From Orientallactaga sibirica (lineage: Eukaryota > Chordata > Mammalia > Rodentia > Dipodidae), in contig JAEOAD010000024.1 in NCBI GenBank assembly GCA_036365145.1, positions 14,212,501 to 14,276,500 of the forward strand: a stretch of 64,000 nt of DNA, written 5' to 3'. The notes below the pieces were generated by a model. It saw nothing but the letters and a program-made list of their open reading frames with translations. It made no database searches and had not been told where the DNA came from. Each line of letters starts with the position of its first letter. Position 1 is the stretch's first letter. This document shows positions 22,497 through 32,520 of this stretch, one piece after another. Both the position numbers and the translations under genes were made by a program.

Positions 22497-22655
22497 TTCA
22501 TGCATTAAGTGACTTTATTGCTGTGTGAAGACCATGGAGTGTGCTCCCATAAACTTAGATGGTGACAGCGTCACTAGGTGATGTAATCTTACGAGACACC
22601 ACTGCTCATGCAGTCTGTCATTGATCTTATCATTATTAGGAGCACATGACTGTAG
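22497..22655. repeat. Ancient mammalian interspersed repeat fragment
   Basis: The left part ('ttgctgtgtgaagacca...gagtgtgct...aaacttagatggt') and the right part ('taatcttacgagac...gtctgtcattgatc...gcacatgactgta') both resemble, in the same order, the two ends of an old repeat I recall from other mammals. The centre is deleted. I cannot give its family name with confidence. Confidence 0.4.
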
Positions 22656-23392
22656 ATGATATGCTGCTCAGAAATGTCAGCGTGTGTCCTTTGCCTTGCA
22701 CATCTAAGAGCATTTGGTTTTCTTCCATGCTCTGAGGAGGGGTAGGGTGGTTCATCCTGAGCTTGAGTTCCTCTGGTGGGCAAGAGCTCAGGTCCAGTGC
22801 TCTAGTGAAGTAAGAAGACATCACTCTTTCTCGACCCCCAAATCCCTCTGCTCCTAACCAGACTAAAGCCAGCACAGGTAGACTGCACAAAAGTCAAAAG
22901 GACACCAACCAATAACGAGTGCACATATTGCATAAAGAGCAACCTTTGCTCCTAAAATTGTTATACCACCTCTTAATCTGCTCATGTAGAACATGGTTCT
23001 TAAACCAACCCGGGACATGATAAAACCTGATACACAGAACAACGTACTTTGTAAAACAGGTGATTGCAAAACACTGTGAATGTGCAAAGCATTATATGGA
23101 CGCTTAATGATCATGGCAATTATTTTACAACTTAATTGTGGGAGAATTAAAAAAAGAAAGTAGCTTAACGAATTCAAAAATTTATCAGATTGTGCACTAT
23201 GAGGGAGATAAGACAGGAGAGCTAGGAGTAGCTTAATGCCAGCTTCTGTGACTGTCAAACCTACAATCAAACTTCTCAGCAGTTGAAAACTAGAAACTTA
23301 AATGTCCTTAGAATTAAAAATTGATTTGGATTATTCAGATTATCAGCTTTAAGTGAATTGTATTCTGCATCCCCTGTGAATGACCTTTTGTT
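22656..23392. other. Unique noncoding sequence
   Basis: Contains the longest non-repeat minus-strand open frame nearby (22863-23270). It has no recognisable domain, so I do not call it a gene. Confidence 0.35.
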
Positions 23393-23523
23393 ATTTTTGG
23401 AGACAGGGCCTTGCCATACAGTTCTGATTGGCCTAGAACTCACTATATAGATCAGGCTGGTCTCGAACTTGTGGCAATCCTCATGCTTTTGCCTCACGTG
23501 ATGAAATTACAGATTCGCCTGGC
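23393..23523 (-). repeat. Old B1 SINE
   Basis: Reverse B1: 'ggagacagggccttgcc', 'ggcctagaactcactatatagatcaggctgg', ending 'ttcgcctggct'. More diverged than its neighbour. Confidence 0.82.
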
Positions 23524-23532
23524 TAAGAATAA

Positions 23533-23535
<3 letters not shown>

Positions 23536-23563
<28 letters not shown>

Positions 23564-23704
23564 GAGGTAGGGTCTCACTCTAGCTCACCTAGGCTGACCT
23601 GGAATTCACTATGTAGTCTCAGGGTGGCCTTGAACTCACAGCGATCCTCCTACCTCTCTGCCTTCTGAGTACTGGGATTAAAGGCGTGTGCCACCACACC
23701 CGGC
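23536..23704 (-). repeat. B1 SINE with long poly(A) tail
   Basis: A T-run of about 27 (the tail) followed by a reverse B1 close to the local consensus, ending 'ccaccacacccggctt'. The flanks share only 'taatctttt', so the target duplication is uncertain. Confidence 0.93.
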
Positions 23705-24389
23705 TTAATCTTTTAAAGAAATAGCAAATGTCATAGGATACTGTGGCCCAATGGTGGGAGTTATATATGTGGAACAGAATTGTCCGTTTGGGACGTGCCA
23801 TTTCCCAAATGGTTGGAAGTTCATGGAGAAATGGCCTGTATCAGTGCTGAGCATGGTTGAAATTGGGTGGATCAATTTTCTAACAATTAACCCTGAGATT
23901 TGGAGTAGATTTACTAAAGGCATGAATGCATATTGTACATTTTATGTTGAAGGTTTCTACACAGTAATCATGGGATATACCTGATTTTTCTGAGCGTTGC
24001 CCAAAATGAACTGACTGTGAGAGGATATTTGAACTCTTATATTTGCCTGCCAAGTCTATTAAAGAAATAGCTTGCCATACCTGTTTCGTGGAAGTGCTTT
24101 TGGCCTTGGGATTTTTATACCTTTGGTCCTTGACTGCAAACGTTTCTATATAATAAAATGAGATTAAAGTTGTTCCCTGTCATGAGATGAATAATATTTA
24201 ACATAAGGATTCAAGATATCTGCTTAGTAACCTTTGACCAAATCATTGAAATAATCAAATAATTTGATTTTTTTTTTTTAAACCAGATTTCAGCCTGCTT
24301 TCATGTGAGTTGATTCACCACCTCAAACTGAAAATTTGAAATGGGCACTCAGGCATAAGTGACTGTACTAACCTACCAAGAACAAAACT
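23705..24389. other. Unique AT-rich noncoding sequence
   Basis: No recognised repeat or exon. Confidence 0.35.
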
Positions 24390-24612
24390 TGAACCAGGCC
24401 TGGTGGTATAAACTTTCAAACCTAGCTATTGGGGAAGCTTGAGGCCAGAGGGATCACAAGTTCAAAGCCTGCCTAGGCTACACAATTAGTTGAAGACTAA
24501 CCTGGGAAACACTGAGATCCTGTTTTGAAATAAAAATGCAAAAAGTGCTGAGGAGGTAGCTCAGTGATAGAACACTTGCCAGCTATATATGAGGTCTCAG
24601 GATTGTGAAAAA
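24390..24612 (+). repeat. B1-ID dimeric SINE
   Basis: A degraded forward B1 (24390-24535: 'ggcctggtggtataaac', 'gaggccagagggatcacaagttcaaagcctgcc') is followed directly by an ID-like tRNA unit (24548-24610: 'ggtagctcagtgatagaacacttgcc'). B1 first and ID second is the order of the B1-dID dimers described in several rodent families. Confidence 0.65.
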
Positions 24613-25535
24613 GATAGACACTATTCAACTGTCCCTTCATATCTCATTCAAGTTTGGTCTCTCATAATCATTTAGCAACCCATCTGTACAACACTTCCTT
24701 CTTTAAGGTATAATCACTGTGATTTATCACTTTTTCTCTACACTAAAATTAAATGGCTTAAGTCTCAGGGGATTAGCTGAGAAAACATTTGCTGTATCGG
24801 TCAGTCCTTCACAATCTATAGTTTTCATGTCATTAAAATGTCAAATTGAAAGAGTCAAGCTTGAGCAACAATAAACTTCAAAGAGAGTAAAATATCTTCT
24901 CTCTGGTTATTGCAATTTTTTATCAGAGTCATTGATCCTGGGTAATAAATGCCTTTGGCTGTGTGTTTCAGATAGTCAATGAGATTTTTTGGAGGATCAA
25001 TCTTAGGAATAAATGTATTCACTCAAAAGAGGATGTTGCTGGAAGAAGGCGCTGGCTCTATCAGAAAGAAAACGTTCTGGCTTGTGTTTTGAGTCTTCAC
25101 ACAGATTCTTGTTTGATGGTTACCAAACATTTAAAACAACACATCTGTTTGGAAGTGTGTTTGTAAAGCTCATGTGTGTGCTGAGTGGCACAATTCACTA
25201 ATTAATGAACTCACTTTCCATTTACCCTTGAATTCTAATTGTTAACTGTTGTTAACATCTTACTAAAGCCTCAGGCCTTTAGGGGAAGTGTTAAGAGTCT
25301 GAGAGTGTTGGCTGCCTTAAATTTCCTCACACTCAAGCCTTGTGAAATTCAAACATACTTGTAAAATCTAGACATCTGTGATTGCCCGTCAATAACCTGC
25401 AGTGAAGACCTGGATTGATTAGCGAAACAAATAAGCAGCCTTTGGAATCAAAGGGTAAATATGAGAAAGCGTAAATATACTAATTGTTCTTTTGTGTTAC
25501 AGCTGTTTGTAAAAATTTGGCCTCCAGCAATGGAG

Positions 25536-25538
<3 letters not shown>
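24613..25538. other. Unique AT-rich stretch, possible conserved noncoding element
   Basis: No repeat match. It contains 'cctttggaatcaaagg' (25439-25454), an imperfect palindrome with a TCF/LEF-like ATCAAAG half, and homeodomain-like TAAT/ATTA sites nearby. Conservation cannot be judged from one sequence. Confidence 0.3.

Positions 25539-25575
<37 letters not shown>
25539..25575. repeat. (GT)n microsatellite
   Basis: Uninterrupted dinucleotide array. Confidence 0.97.
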
Positions 25576-25577
<2 letters not shown>

Positions 25578-25701
25578 TGTGCGTGCATGTAACTGTAGCT
25601 GTTTAAATGTGTATGCCCTGCACATGGTATAGATATTATCTCCATGTAGATATAGACAGTTAAGTTCTACAGAAGAATTAAGTGGTGACAATTTTACTCT
25701 T

Positions 25702-25918
25702 TTAAAAACATAATTTATTTATTTATTTGAGAGAGAAGAAAGAGGTAGAGAGAGAAAGAGAGAGAGAACGGGAATGCCAGGGCCTCCAGCCACTGCAAAT
25801 GAACTCCATATGCATGCATCCCCTTGTGCATCTGGCTTACATGGGTCCTGGAGAGTCAAACCAGGATCCTTTGGCTTTGTAGGCAAATGCCTTAACCACT
25901 AAGCCATCTCTCCAGCTC
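25702..25918 (-). repeat. Dip-like SINE
   Basis: Complete reverse element with AT/AG-rich tail at left, 'catgcatccccttgtgcatctggc' and head 'aaccactaagccatctctccagc'. Confidence 0.92.
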
Positions 25919-26667
25919 ACAATTTTACTTTTATCTGTAATAATTTGTGTGTAGGCAACAACCTTTACGAACCCTTATTTGAAAAACCTCTTTCTTTATT
26001 CCTTATTCGTCCTTTCCATCAACATTTCAGGGTGACAGCAATTGGCCATGCACATGGGTGGAAGGACAGAACTGTCTTGAGTATGTCCTGTCCGGGACCG
26101 AGAAGCAACTACCAGGATAGCCAGCCAGTAGGAGGCTCTGTGTTTCTTTTCTGGTTGACGACATGCCAGCCAGGCGACTTGTACCTGTAACAGGCTAAAC
26201 TGCAAAATGCAACAGGGTCTTTAGGGGCAGCATTGCAACTATAGGACACTGGCTACCAAAAATCAATTGCTTAAAAATATGGCTGCATTATGCTCTCACA
26301 CATACACACACAAAAAAAGTACGGGGAGGAAACTACATTCTAAACTTGACAGCTCTCTGTGACAAGTACTGGGCAGGTACTGAAGAGCATGAAGGATGAA
26401 TCTCAAGTTCTTCCAGGACTCCGTGATCTAGAAGGGAAGGCAATCACAAGGCCTTGCTACAAGATCAGGATGTGGGAGTGTGTAGACTACCAAGGGATCA
26501 TTCTTTTCCAGTCTGCCTCTTTCTCTTAACGCATGGATATGCAGCGTGTGCATAGCAGCAGTCTGCAAAGGTTCAGTGGATTGGGATCACAACCACTATT
26601 AGGCTTGAGAGCAGGTTACACTGTGTGAGGGCCTTTCTAGAGGTTCTGTCAGAAGCTGTCTTTGAGT
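25919..26667. other. Unique noncoding sequence
   Basis: No recognised repeat or exon. Confidence 0.35.
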
Positions 26668-26777
26668 GTGATGGGGCATGACTATAATCCCAGCACTGGG
26701 GAGGCTAAGGCAGAAGGACTGTGAGTTCAAGACCAACTTGGGCTACAGAAAGAGACCTAGTCTCAACAACAACAACA
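26668..26777 (+). repeat. Old B1 SINE
   Basis: 'ataatcccagcactggggaggctaaggcagaagga' and 'gagttcaagaccaacttgggctacag', then a CAA-rich tail. Confidence 0.78.
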
Positions 26778-26941
26778 CTAGGAAGGGGCAGGTGTCTAAA
26801 CTCTGATGAGGGCTAGGCCTGAGTGAGCTTGGTGTGAAAGAAAAGCTATAATTTCAGCCTGCTGTCTGTATCCACAAGTTAGATCTATATCTTCAGATCC
26901 AACCCACTATGGATCAAAAAATGTTTTCAGTAATTGCATCA

Positions 26942-27154
26942 GGGGCTGGAGAGAGGGCTTAGCAGACAAGGTACTAGCTGACAAAGCCAAAGGACAATTC
27001 TCCAGTACGCATGTAAAGCCAGATGCACACATGCGTCTGGAGTTTGCAGTGGCTAGAGGCCCTGGCATGCCCATTCCCTTCCTCCTTCTCCCTCTCTCTA
27101 TCTGCCTCTTTCTCTCTCTCTGTCTCTCTCAAATAAATAAATAAGATATATTTT
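26942..27154 (+). repeat. Dip-like SINE
   Basis: Head 'ggggctggagagagggcttagc', a slightly shortened body, then a CT-rich stretch and aataaataaata tail. Confidence 0.88.
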
Positions 27155-27679
27155 TTTTCATTGCATCTGTAATGGGCAGACTATATTTCCTTGCCATCCT
27201 TCCCTACATGATACAGTATGTCAACTGTTTACATGGCAGGAGGATGTGTACGGGTTCTATGCAAACCCATACCATTTAGATAAGGGATTTAAGGATCTAC
27301 GGGTCTTGGCATGTGTATGTGTGTGAGGGGAAGGGATGGGAACCAGAACCAATCTTCCACGGACGCTGAGGTTGACTATGTATATATTGTATACATCTTC
27401 ACATGCTTTCCTTACAGTATCTTTGAAGTACAAACTGTAAGCCAGAGTAATTTTATTAGAGGTAAAGCTTATGCATTTTTTCCCATCTTTAAGAAACACA
27501 AATTGAAAATATAAAATTAGTTACACAAGTGATTATTTTTGTGAATGAGAAGAATTTCTAATCTGAAAAATATCACCAAGACCATAAAATTAAGAAAATA
27601 TTTACATATATATAATATTTTTACTAATTGCCTAATACTTCTAAGAGTCTATTTTTTTTCTACATGATTGGATCTCATA
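27155..27679. other. Unique AT-rich noncoding sequence
   Basis: No recognised repeat or exon. Confidence 0.35.
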
Positions 27680-27816
27680 ATTTTTTTTCTGAGGCAAAGT
27701 CTTACCAGGGACCTGAAATACACTCTGTAGCCCAGGTTGGCCTTGAACTCATAGAAATTCTCTTATCTCAGCTTCCCTAGTGCTAGAATTAAAGATATGA
27801 CCACACCATGCCTGGC
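27680..27816 (-). repeat. Old B1 SINE
   Basis: Reverse B1 with substitutions: 'gaggcaaagtcttacc', 'gtagcccaggttggccttgaactc', 'ccacaccatgcctggctg'. Confidence 0.8.
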
Positions 27817-27842
27817 TGATTTCATAAATTTAATTACCTCTT

Positions 27843-28142
27843 CCCATAGGATACTTTTTCTTTTTTTGGAGAAAGACACTGAGAGAGACAGAGAGAGAGG
27901 AGGGGGGAGAGGAAGACAGATAGAGATGGGCGTGCCAGCAGCCTCTCAGCTGCTGCGAACGAAATCCAGATGCGTGCGCCCCCTTGTGGTTAAGTGCAGC
28001 ATTGCGCCCTTGCGTCACTTTGCATCTGGCTAAACGTGGACCTGGAGATTGGAACCACTGGAGATTGGAACCAGCGTTCTTAGGCTTAGCAGGCAGGTGC
28101 CTTAACTGCTAAGCCATCTCTCCAGCCCATAGGATACTTTTT
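27843..28142 (-). repeat. Dip-like SINE, long form, with target duplication
   Basis: Reverse element bounded by the 17-bp duplication cccataggatacttttt at 27843-27859 and 28126-28142. The extended middle includes 'gcgcccccttgtgg' at 27976-27989, a strong CTCF-core match on the minus strand, then 'cattgcgcccttgcgtcac'. The segment 'ggagattggaacc' is tandemly repeated near 28044-28073. Confidence 0.95.
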
Positions 28143-28202
28143 ATACACTATCCTTTGTAAAAAGACTAGAAAGATAGTATAGCCTTCTTTCCCATATGGT
28201 CT

Positions 28203-28204
<2 letters not shown>

Positions 28205-28245
<41 letters not shown>
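28205..28245. repeat. (TG)n microsatellite
   Basis: Uninterrupted dinucleotide array of about 41 bp. Confidence 0.97.
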
Positions 28246-28247
<2 letters not shown>

Positions 28248-28339
28248 ATAAAACTAAGGGCAACATGAATCAATTCCATAGAAACAGTCTTCCTGGATAG
28301 AATTCATAAGTTATTGCCCTTAATAAGGGGGAGGGGGGG

Positions 28340-29512
28340 AACCCAAACAAAGAGCCCCATAAAAAGGTGGAGAAAGTATAACCCTAAAATCATGAGCTCT
28401 TGCTGATAAATCCCAGGGCCAGAGTTAGGAGCCCCCTGATAGTGAGCTATTGATCAGGGAGACATAGTTTCCCAAAATAATACAGGCCATTGCCAAAACA
28501 CTTGGTAACCTGCAAGAGCTAAAAAGCAAGTCCCTATTGCTGAAGACACTCCAGCCTGCAGCCACAAAGCATCAAGTGATCATGCTGGCCCTGGAAGGGA
28601 ATTCAGTTCCCTCGTGGCTAACCCTCATAAGTGCTGGAAAGTGCTATGAGAGTGACTGGAGAATAACTTTTGCCAACAGATTCAAAAGCAGGAGGTCCTT
28701 CCAGTTACAAAATCCATCAGCTGAGCAAGAAGTATACACTTGTGCAATAGTGGCACACAGCTGATGCAGGTAACCAACTGCTCACAGGTTGGACATGAGA
28801 CCTGCTCAGTGGGGGTAAACCCATATCTGGCTTTGGGAATCAAGCCAGATTCCTTAGGACAAGAAACCAATAGGCTCCAGAGAGAACCTCCACTGCTCTT
28901 CAACTAAGAAGAGTGGATATACACATCAATAAATCTCTCTACTAACCAGGCTTATCCCGTTAAATTCAAACTGTTCTCACTTTGGGTTGGAGAATCTGTT
29001 TTCTCTTACAAATAGTGGAGAATACTGGGGAGACCTCAGATACATCATACATTAAGAATAGTGTCAACTCTCTATCAGGAGATGGATCACTTTCACTCAT
29101 TTGCCCTGGCCCAGAAGTCATTACAGGGGCAGTGGTGACACGAATACCGCTATCACAGGTAGCCTGAAAACCAGTTCCAGGGAGATGGCGACAGACACTG
29201 TGGTCACTTAAACCTCATCAAAACAGAGATCTGCAGGCTACAGCGAAAGCAACACTAAAGGAGATCCCTTTCTTGCCTGCCATGGCTTAGTGAACATTGC
29301 AGAAGAGGGGGCGGAAAGGTTGAAAAAGAGCATCAGGGTGGGTGGGAATAGCCCAAGTGGGAATACTGTGTCCCCCCCCCCCCGCTGCCCACTGCAGTGG
29401 CCTCTTGGTCCCCACAATGAATACCAAGAACCCCACAGAGGAGGACTCTTAGCAGATTTGGGGTGGCGATGAGGGGGGCTAAGAATACAACACTTTTATA
29501 AAGAAACCATAA
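28340..29512 (+). mobile_element. L1 3' UTR fragment (5'-truncated)
   Basis: Sequence such as 'aatacaggccattgccaaaacacttgg' and 'gtggcacacagctgatgcaggtaacc' is the reverse complement of L1 3' UTR text at 41990-42050 and 10870-10890, so this copy lies on the plus strand. It ends near 'acacttttataaagaaacc'. No ORF2 sequence is present. A C-run lies at about 29372-29384. Confidence 0.7.
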
Positions 29513-29589
29513 AAAGTGTGTGTGTGTGTGTTGATATTGTGGTACTATATAAAGTCCATAGCCTTATTATTACAGAGTTGTACTTGACT

Positions 29590-29885
29590 AAATGCTATGG
29601 TCCCATAAAGTAATATGCTAAGCCCTAGTGCCTAATATAAGGACATTAGGAGATGGAGCTTCTGGCGGGGTGAAGTGGAATTTGTTCCTTTGTAAAGGAG
29701 GCTCCTGAAAGCTGCCTTATCCCTCCTGCCATGTGAAGACTTGAGATATGAGCCAAGGGTAAGACCTCACCGGACACTGCCTCTTGATCTTTGTTTTTCA
29801 TGCTCCCTAAATGTGAGAAATGGAGTTCTGTTAAGTCTTCCAGTCAATGGTACTGTATTTTAGCAGGCCATACTGACTAAGACAC
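29590..29885 (+). mobile_element. MaLR (MLT1/MST-type) LTR, ancient
   Basis: The block order 'tgctatggtcccataaag', 'acattaggagatggagcttc', 'ccatgtgaagac', 'cctcaccggacactgcctcttgatctt', 'gtgagaaatggagttctgtt' and the terminal 'tactgactaagaca' follows the LTRs of mammalian MaLR elements. Heavily diverged; no internal region seen. Confidence 0.55.
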
Positions 29886-29929
29886 CTGTGGCTACAGCAA
29901 TTCTGGTAAGAAGGCGTGCGTGTGTGCGT

Positions 29930-30298
29930 GTGCATGATTCCCCTCTCTGGCAGCTACCTTCTCATTGCTGAGACAAAACCCCTGAGTGGAAGCAGCTCGG
30001 GGAAGTAAAGGGTCTGTTTTGGGTTTACAGTTTCAAGGAGAAGTTTGATCAAGGTGGAGAGAGCATGGCCGGTGCAGACAGCTCCACTTCACATTTCCCC
30101 GCCATCAAGGAGGAAGGAGAGAGAGTGGACTAAGTCCAGCGCACAGGGCGGAGCTACAGCACCCCAAGGCCTGAGCCCAGTGACACACGCCTTTCAGCAA
30201 GGCTCCACCTCCAAGTGCTTCGCCAGCTGGGGATTAAGTATGAGGCTTAATCACAAACACGTGAGGCTCTAGGGGACATTTTTACATTCAAATCCCCA
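29930..30298 (-). repeat. URR1-like rodent repeat
   Basis: 'agacaaaacccctgagtggaagcagctcggggaagtaaagg', 'agagcatggccgg', 'cagtgacacacgcctttcagcaaggctccacctcc', 'cagctggggattaagta' and a terminal 'acattcaaatcccca' follow the reverse of a common rodent repeat (URR1 type, non-autonomous hAT-like). Name from memory; the related element at 56265-56625 is in the other orientation. Confidence 0.5.
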
Positions 30299-30309
30299 CA
30301 TCATCAAAA

Positions 30310-30438
30310 AAGCAAGTTCATGGTGGCGCATGCGTCGGGAGTTCGTTTGCAGTGAGTGGCTAGAGGCCCTGGAGCGACCATTCTCACTCTTTCTCTCTCC
30401 CTATGTCTTAAATAAATAAATAAATAATAAAAAAAAAG
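30310..30438 (+). repeat. Dip-like SINE, 5'-truncated
   Basis: Begins in the body ('ggtggcgcatgcgtcgggagttcgtttgcag') and continues to a CT-rich stretch and aaataaataaataa tail. The tRNA head is absent. Confidence 0.88.
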
Positions 30439-31239
30439 CATGTTCTGTGAAAGTATCATTACCGTTCTGATATTTGGGGCATATTCCTGACAAAAGACAT
30501 CTTTTGATGTGGATGAAAATTTCATGACATAATGTACTAACAATTTCAAATGCTAGGTAATAAGTATTTTATAGTCTAGTGTAGTTTCCTTCTAATCCCT
30601 GCCCTTTCTCCACTCTATACACACTTAGACCACCTCAGCACACATTCCCACTTTGGCATAGCAAAGCGATCTTTGGCTTGCCTCTTTGTGTCACCGTAAT
30701 GGAAGTGGGTGCAATGGCTGCTAGGGGTTCTTTCCACTCGTAGGAGGCTAGCGACCACATGTCAGGTAAATCCCAAGAGAACACAGCTACTGTCAGCCAG
30801 CCCCCAGCCTAGTGTTTTGCAACTAGGGAGGACGCTATGGACATTCTGACCTGGGTCGTTCTCTGCTGTGGAGCCTGTCTGGTGCTTTGGAAGACATGTA
30901 GCAATCCCTTTGGCTTCTCTTTCCTGATCCCCATAATCATGTCCCCCTCCTCCAGTGGTTCCAACCAAAAAGTCTCCAGACATTGCCAAATGTCCCAGGG
31001 AGGGAAGCAAAATCTCCCTCACTGAGAATTACTGCCTGGGATAGATGCCTCAAATGCCTTTTGTATTAACAAGCATCAAACTCAATTGCATTGTGGGCAT
31101 AATTAGAAAAATAAAAGTATACCCATTGACTTAAAGGTATCGTCTTCTTTCTTGCTTGCCTTGTGATAAGAAAATCGTTATTCTTGTAATTTCTCATAAC
31201 TTGAACATAGGACAGGGTTAACTCAACAGTAAATCCTCT
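30439..31239. other. Unique noncoding sequence
   Basis: No recognised repeat or exon. Confidence 0.35.
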
Positions 31240-31394
31240 TTTTTTGGGGGGGGGTTCAAGGTAGGGTCTCACTCTAGCTCAGTGTGACCTGGAACTCACT
31301 ATGTATTCTCAGGGTGGCCTTGAACTCATGGTGATCCTCCTACCTCTGCCTCCCGAGTGCTGGGATTAAAGGCATGTGCCACCACACCCGGCTT
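31240..31394 (-). repeat. B1 SINE
   Basis: Near-consensus reverse B1 with a T/G-run at the tail side (31240-31255) and 'gagtgctgggattaaaggcatg' at the head side. Confidence 0.93.
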
Positions 31395-31402
31395 CTCTTT
31401 TC

Positions 31403-31613
31403 TTTTTTAAAAAATATTGTTTATTTATTTGAAGAGAGAGAGAGTGGGAGGGAGGTAGGGAATGGGCACACCAGGGTCTCTTGCCACTGCATACAAGCTG
31501 CAGATGCACACACCACTTAGTGTATCTGACTTTACATGGGTACTCGGTAATTGAACCTAGGTCATTAGGCTTTGCAGGCAAGCGCCTTAACTGCTGAGCC
31601 ATCTCTCCAGCCC
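31403..31613 (-). repeat. Dip-like SINE
   Basis: Complete reverse element immediately after the B1; head 'aactgctgagccatctctccagccc'. Confidence 0.92.
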
Positions 31614-32309
31614 TCCTCTCTTCTTATAAAGGAGAATGTTAGACATTTACATTTTATGTCATTGTTTATTATCTGAAAAAAATTTCCACATCGACATTGT
31701 TCTCTTCAGAGATGCTAAAATGTCTCCCTGATGGAACTCACAAGGCCCTGCATATTGCCCTAAACTCATGCATAATTATTTCCTTCACCAATAATTTACA
31801 ACTGTGTACTATGTACTACAATGTACTAGACCCTGGAAAACAATTTATGAACACAACAACAAATTTCCCCATTTTCCCAGTCTACACCATAGTTGAATAA
31901 CACTGTGTTTATTATGGTAACCTTATAAACACAATTTAAAGTCATCTTAAGTGTTTTGAATTTTGAGCCATACAATAATTGTCTAGAGTCAAAAACTTTG
32001 CCCTCCATAACTTTAGAATGGAGAACATATTGAATCAACCCAGTACTTATGAGTTTTCTTGTCTATTTTAGCCAGCCTCCATCTGAGACAATTACCATTT
32101 TCTTCTTGAGATGGAGTTCATCTTTGCTTAAGAGATCTTCATCCTCAAAGACCACACCATCACTGAGGAATTTTAAGTGTTCTTCTGGATACTACTTGAA
32201 CAGGCACATATTTATTTCCACAGTGCACCTGTTCCTATAGTGGCCATCTTCTCCCTCAAGCCAGTCCAGAGTACTACCAAGGCACACTCCTTCTCCCTTC
32301 CTTCTTTGG
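31614..32309. other. Unique noncoding sequence
   Basis: No recognised repeat or exon. The open frame at 32049-32240 has no known domain. Confidence 0.35.
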
Positions 32310-32520
32310 ATTAGCAAAAATAGCTTGTGCGTACTAACAGCTTATCAAGAGCCCCAAACTGTCCTAAGAAGTTTTGAGTGCATTATCTCATTTCATCCAC
32401 ACAGAAGCCCCATAAAATAACCAGAAGAGAAAATTAAGGCTGAAGAGAGACAAAGGTACTTGCTCTAAGGCCTCCCCATTAGGGAAGAGCAGAGCAAGAC
32501 TCCCGGGTCTCAGTGAATAA
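32310..32520 (-). repeat. MIR (ancient tRNA-derived SINE)
   Basis: 'actgtcctaagaagttttgagtgcattatctcatttcatcc', 'gaagagaaaattaaggctgaagagagacaaaggtacttgctctaaggcc' and 'agagcaagactcccgggtc' match the MIR core in reverse order, including the most conserved central segment. Confidence 0.85.

Noticed and set aside
22863..23270. 135-codon hydrophobic minus-strand frame, possible membrane protein
   Set aside because: Hydrophobic stretches arise easily from AT-rich DNA; no family recognised, no neighbours or splice sites to support it.
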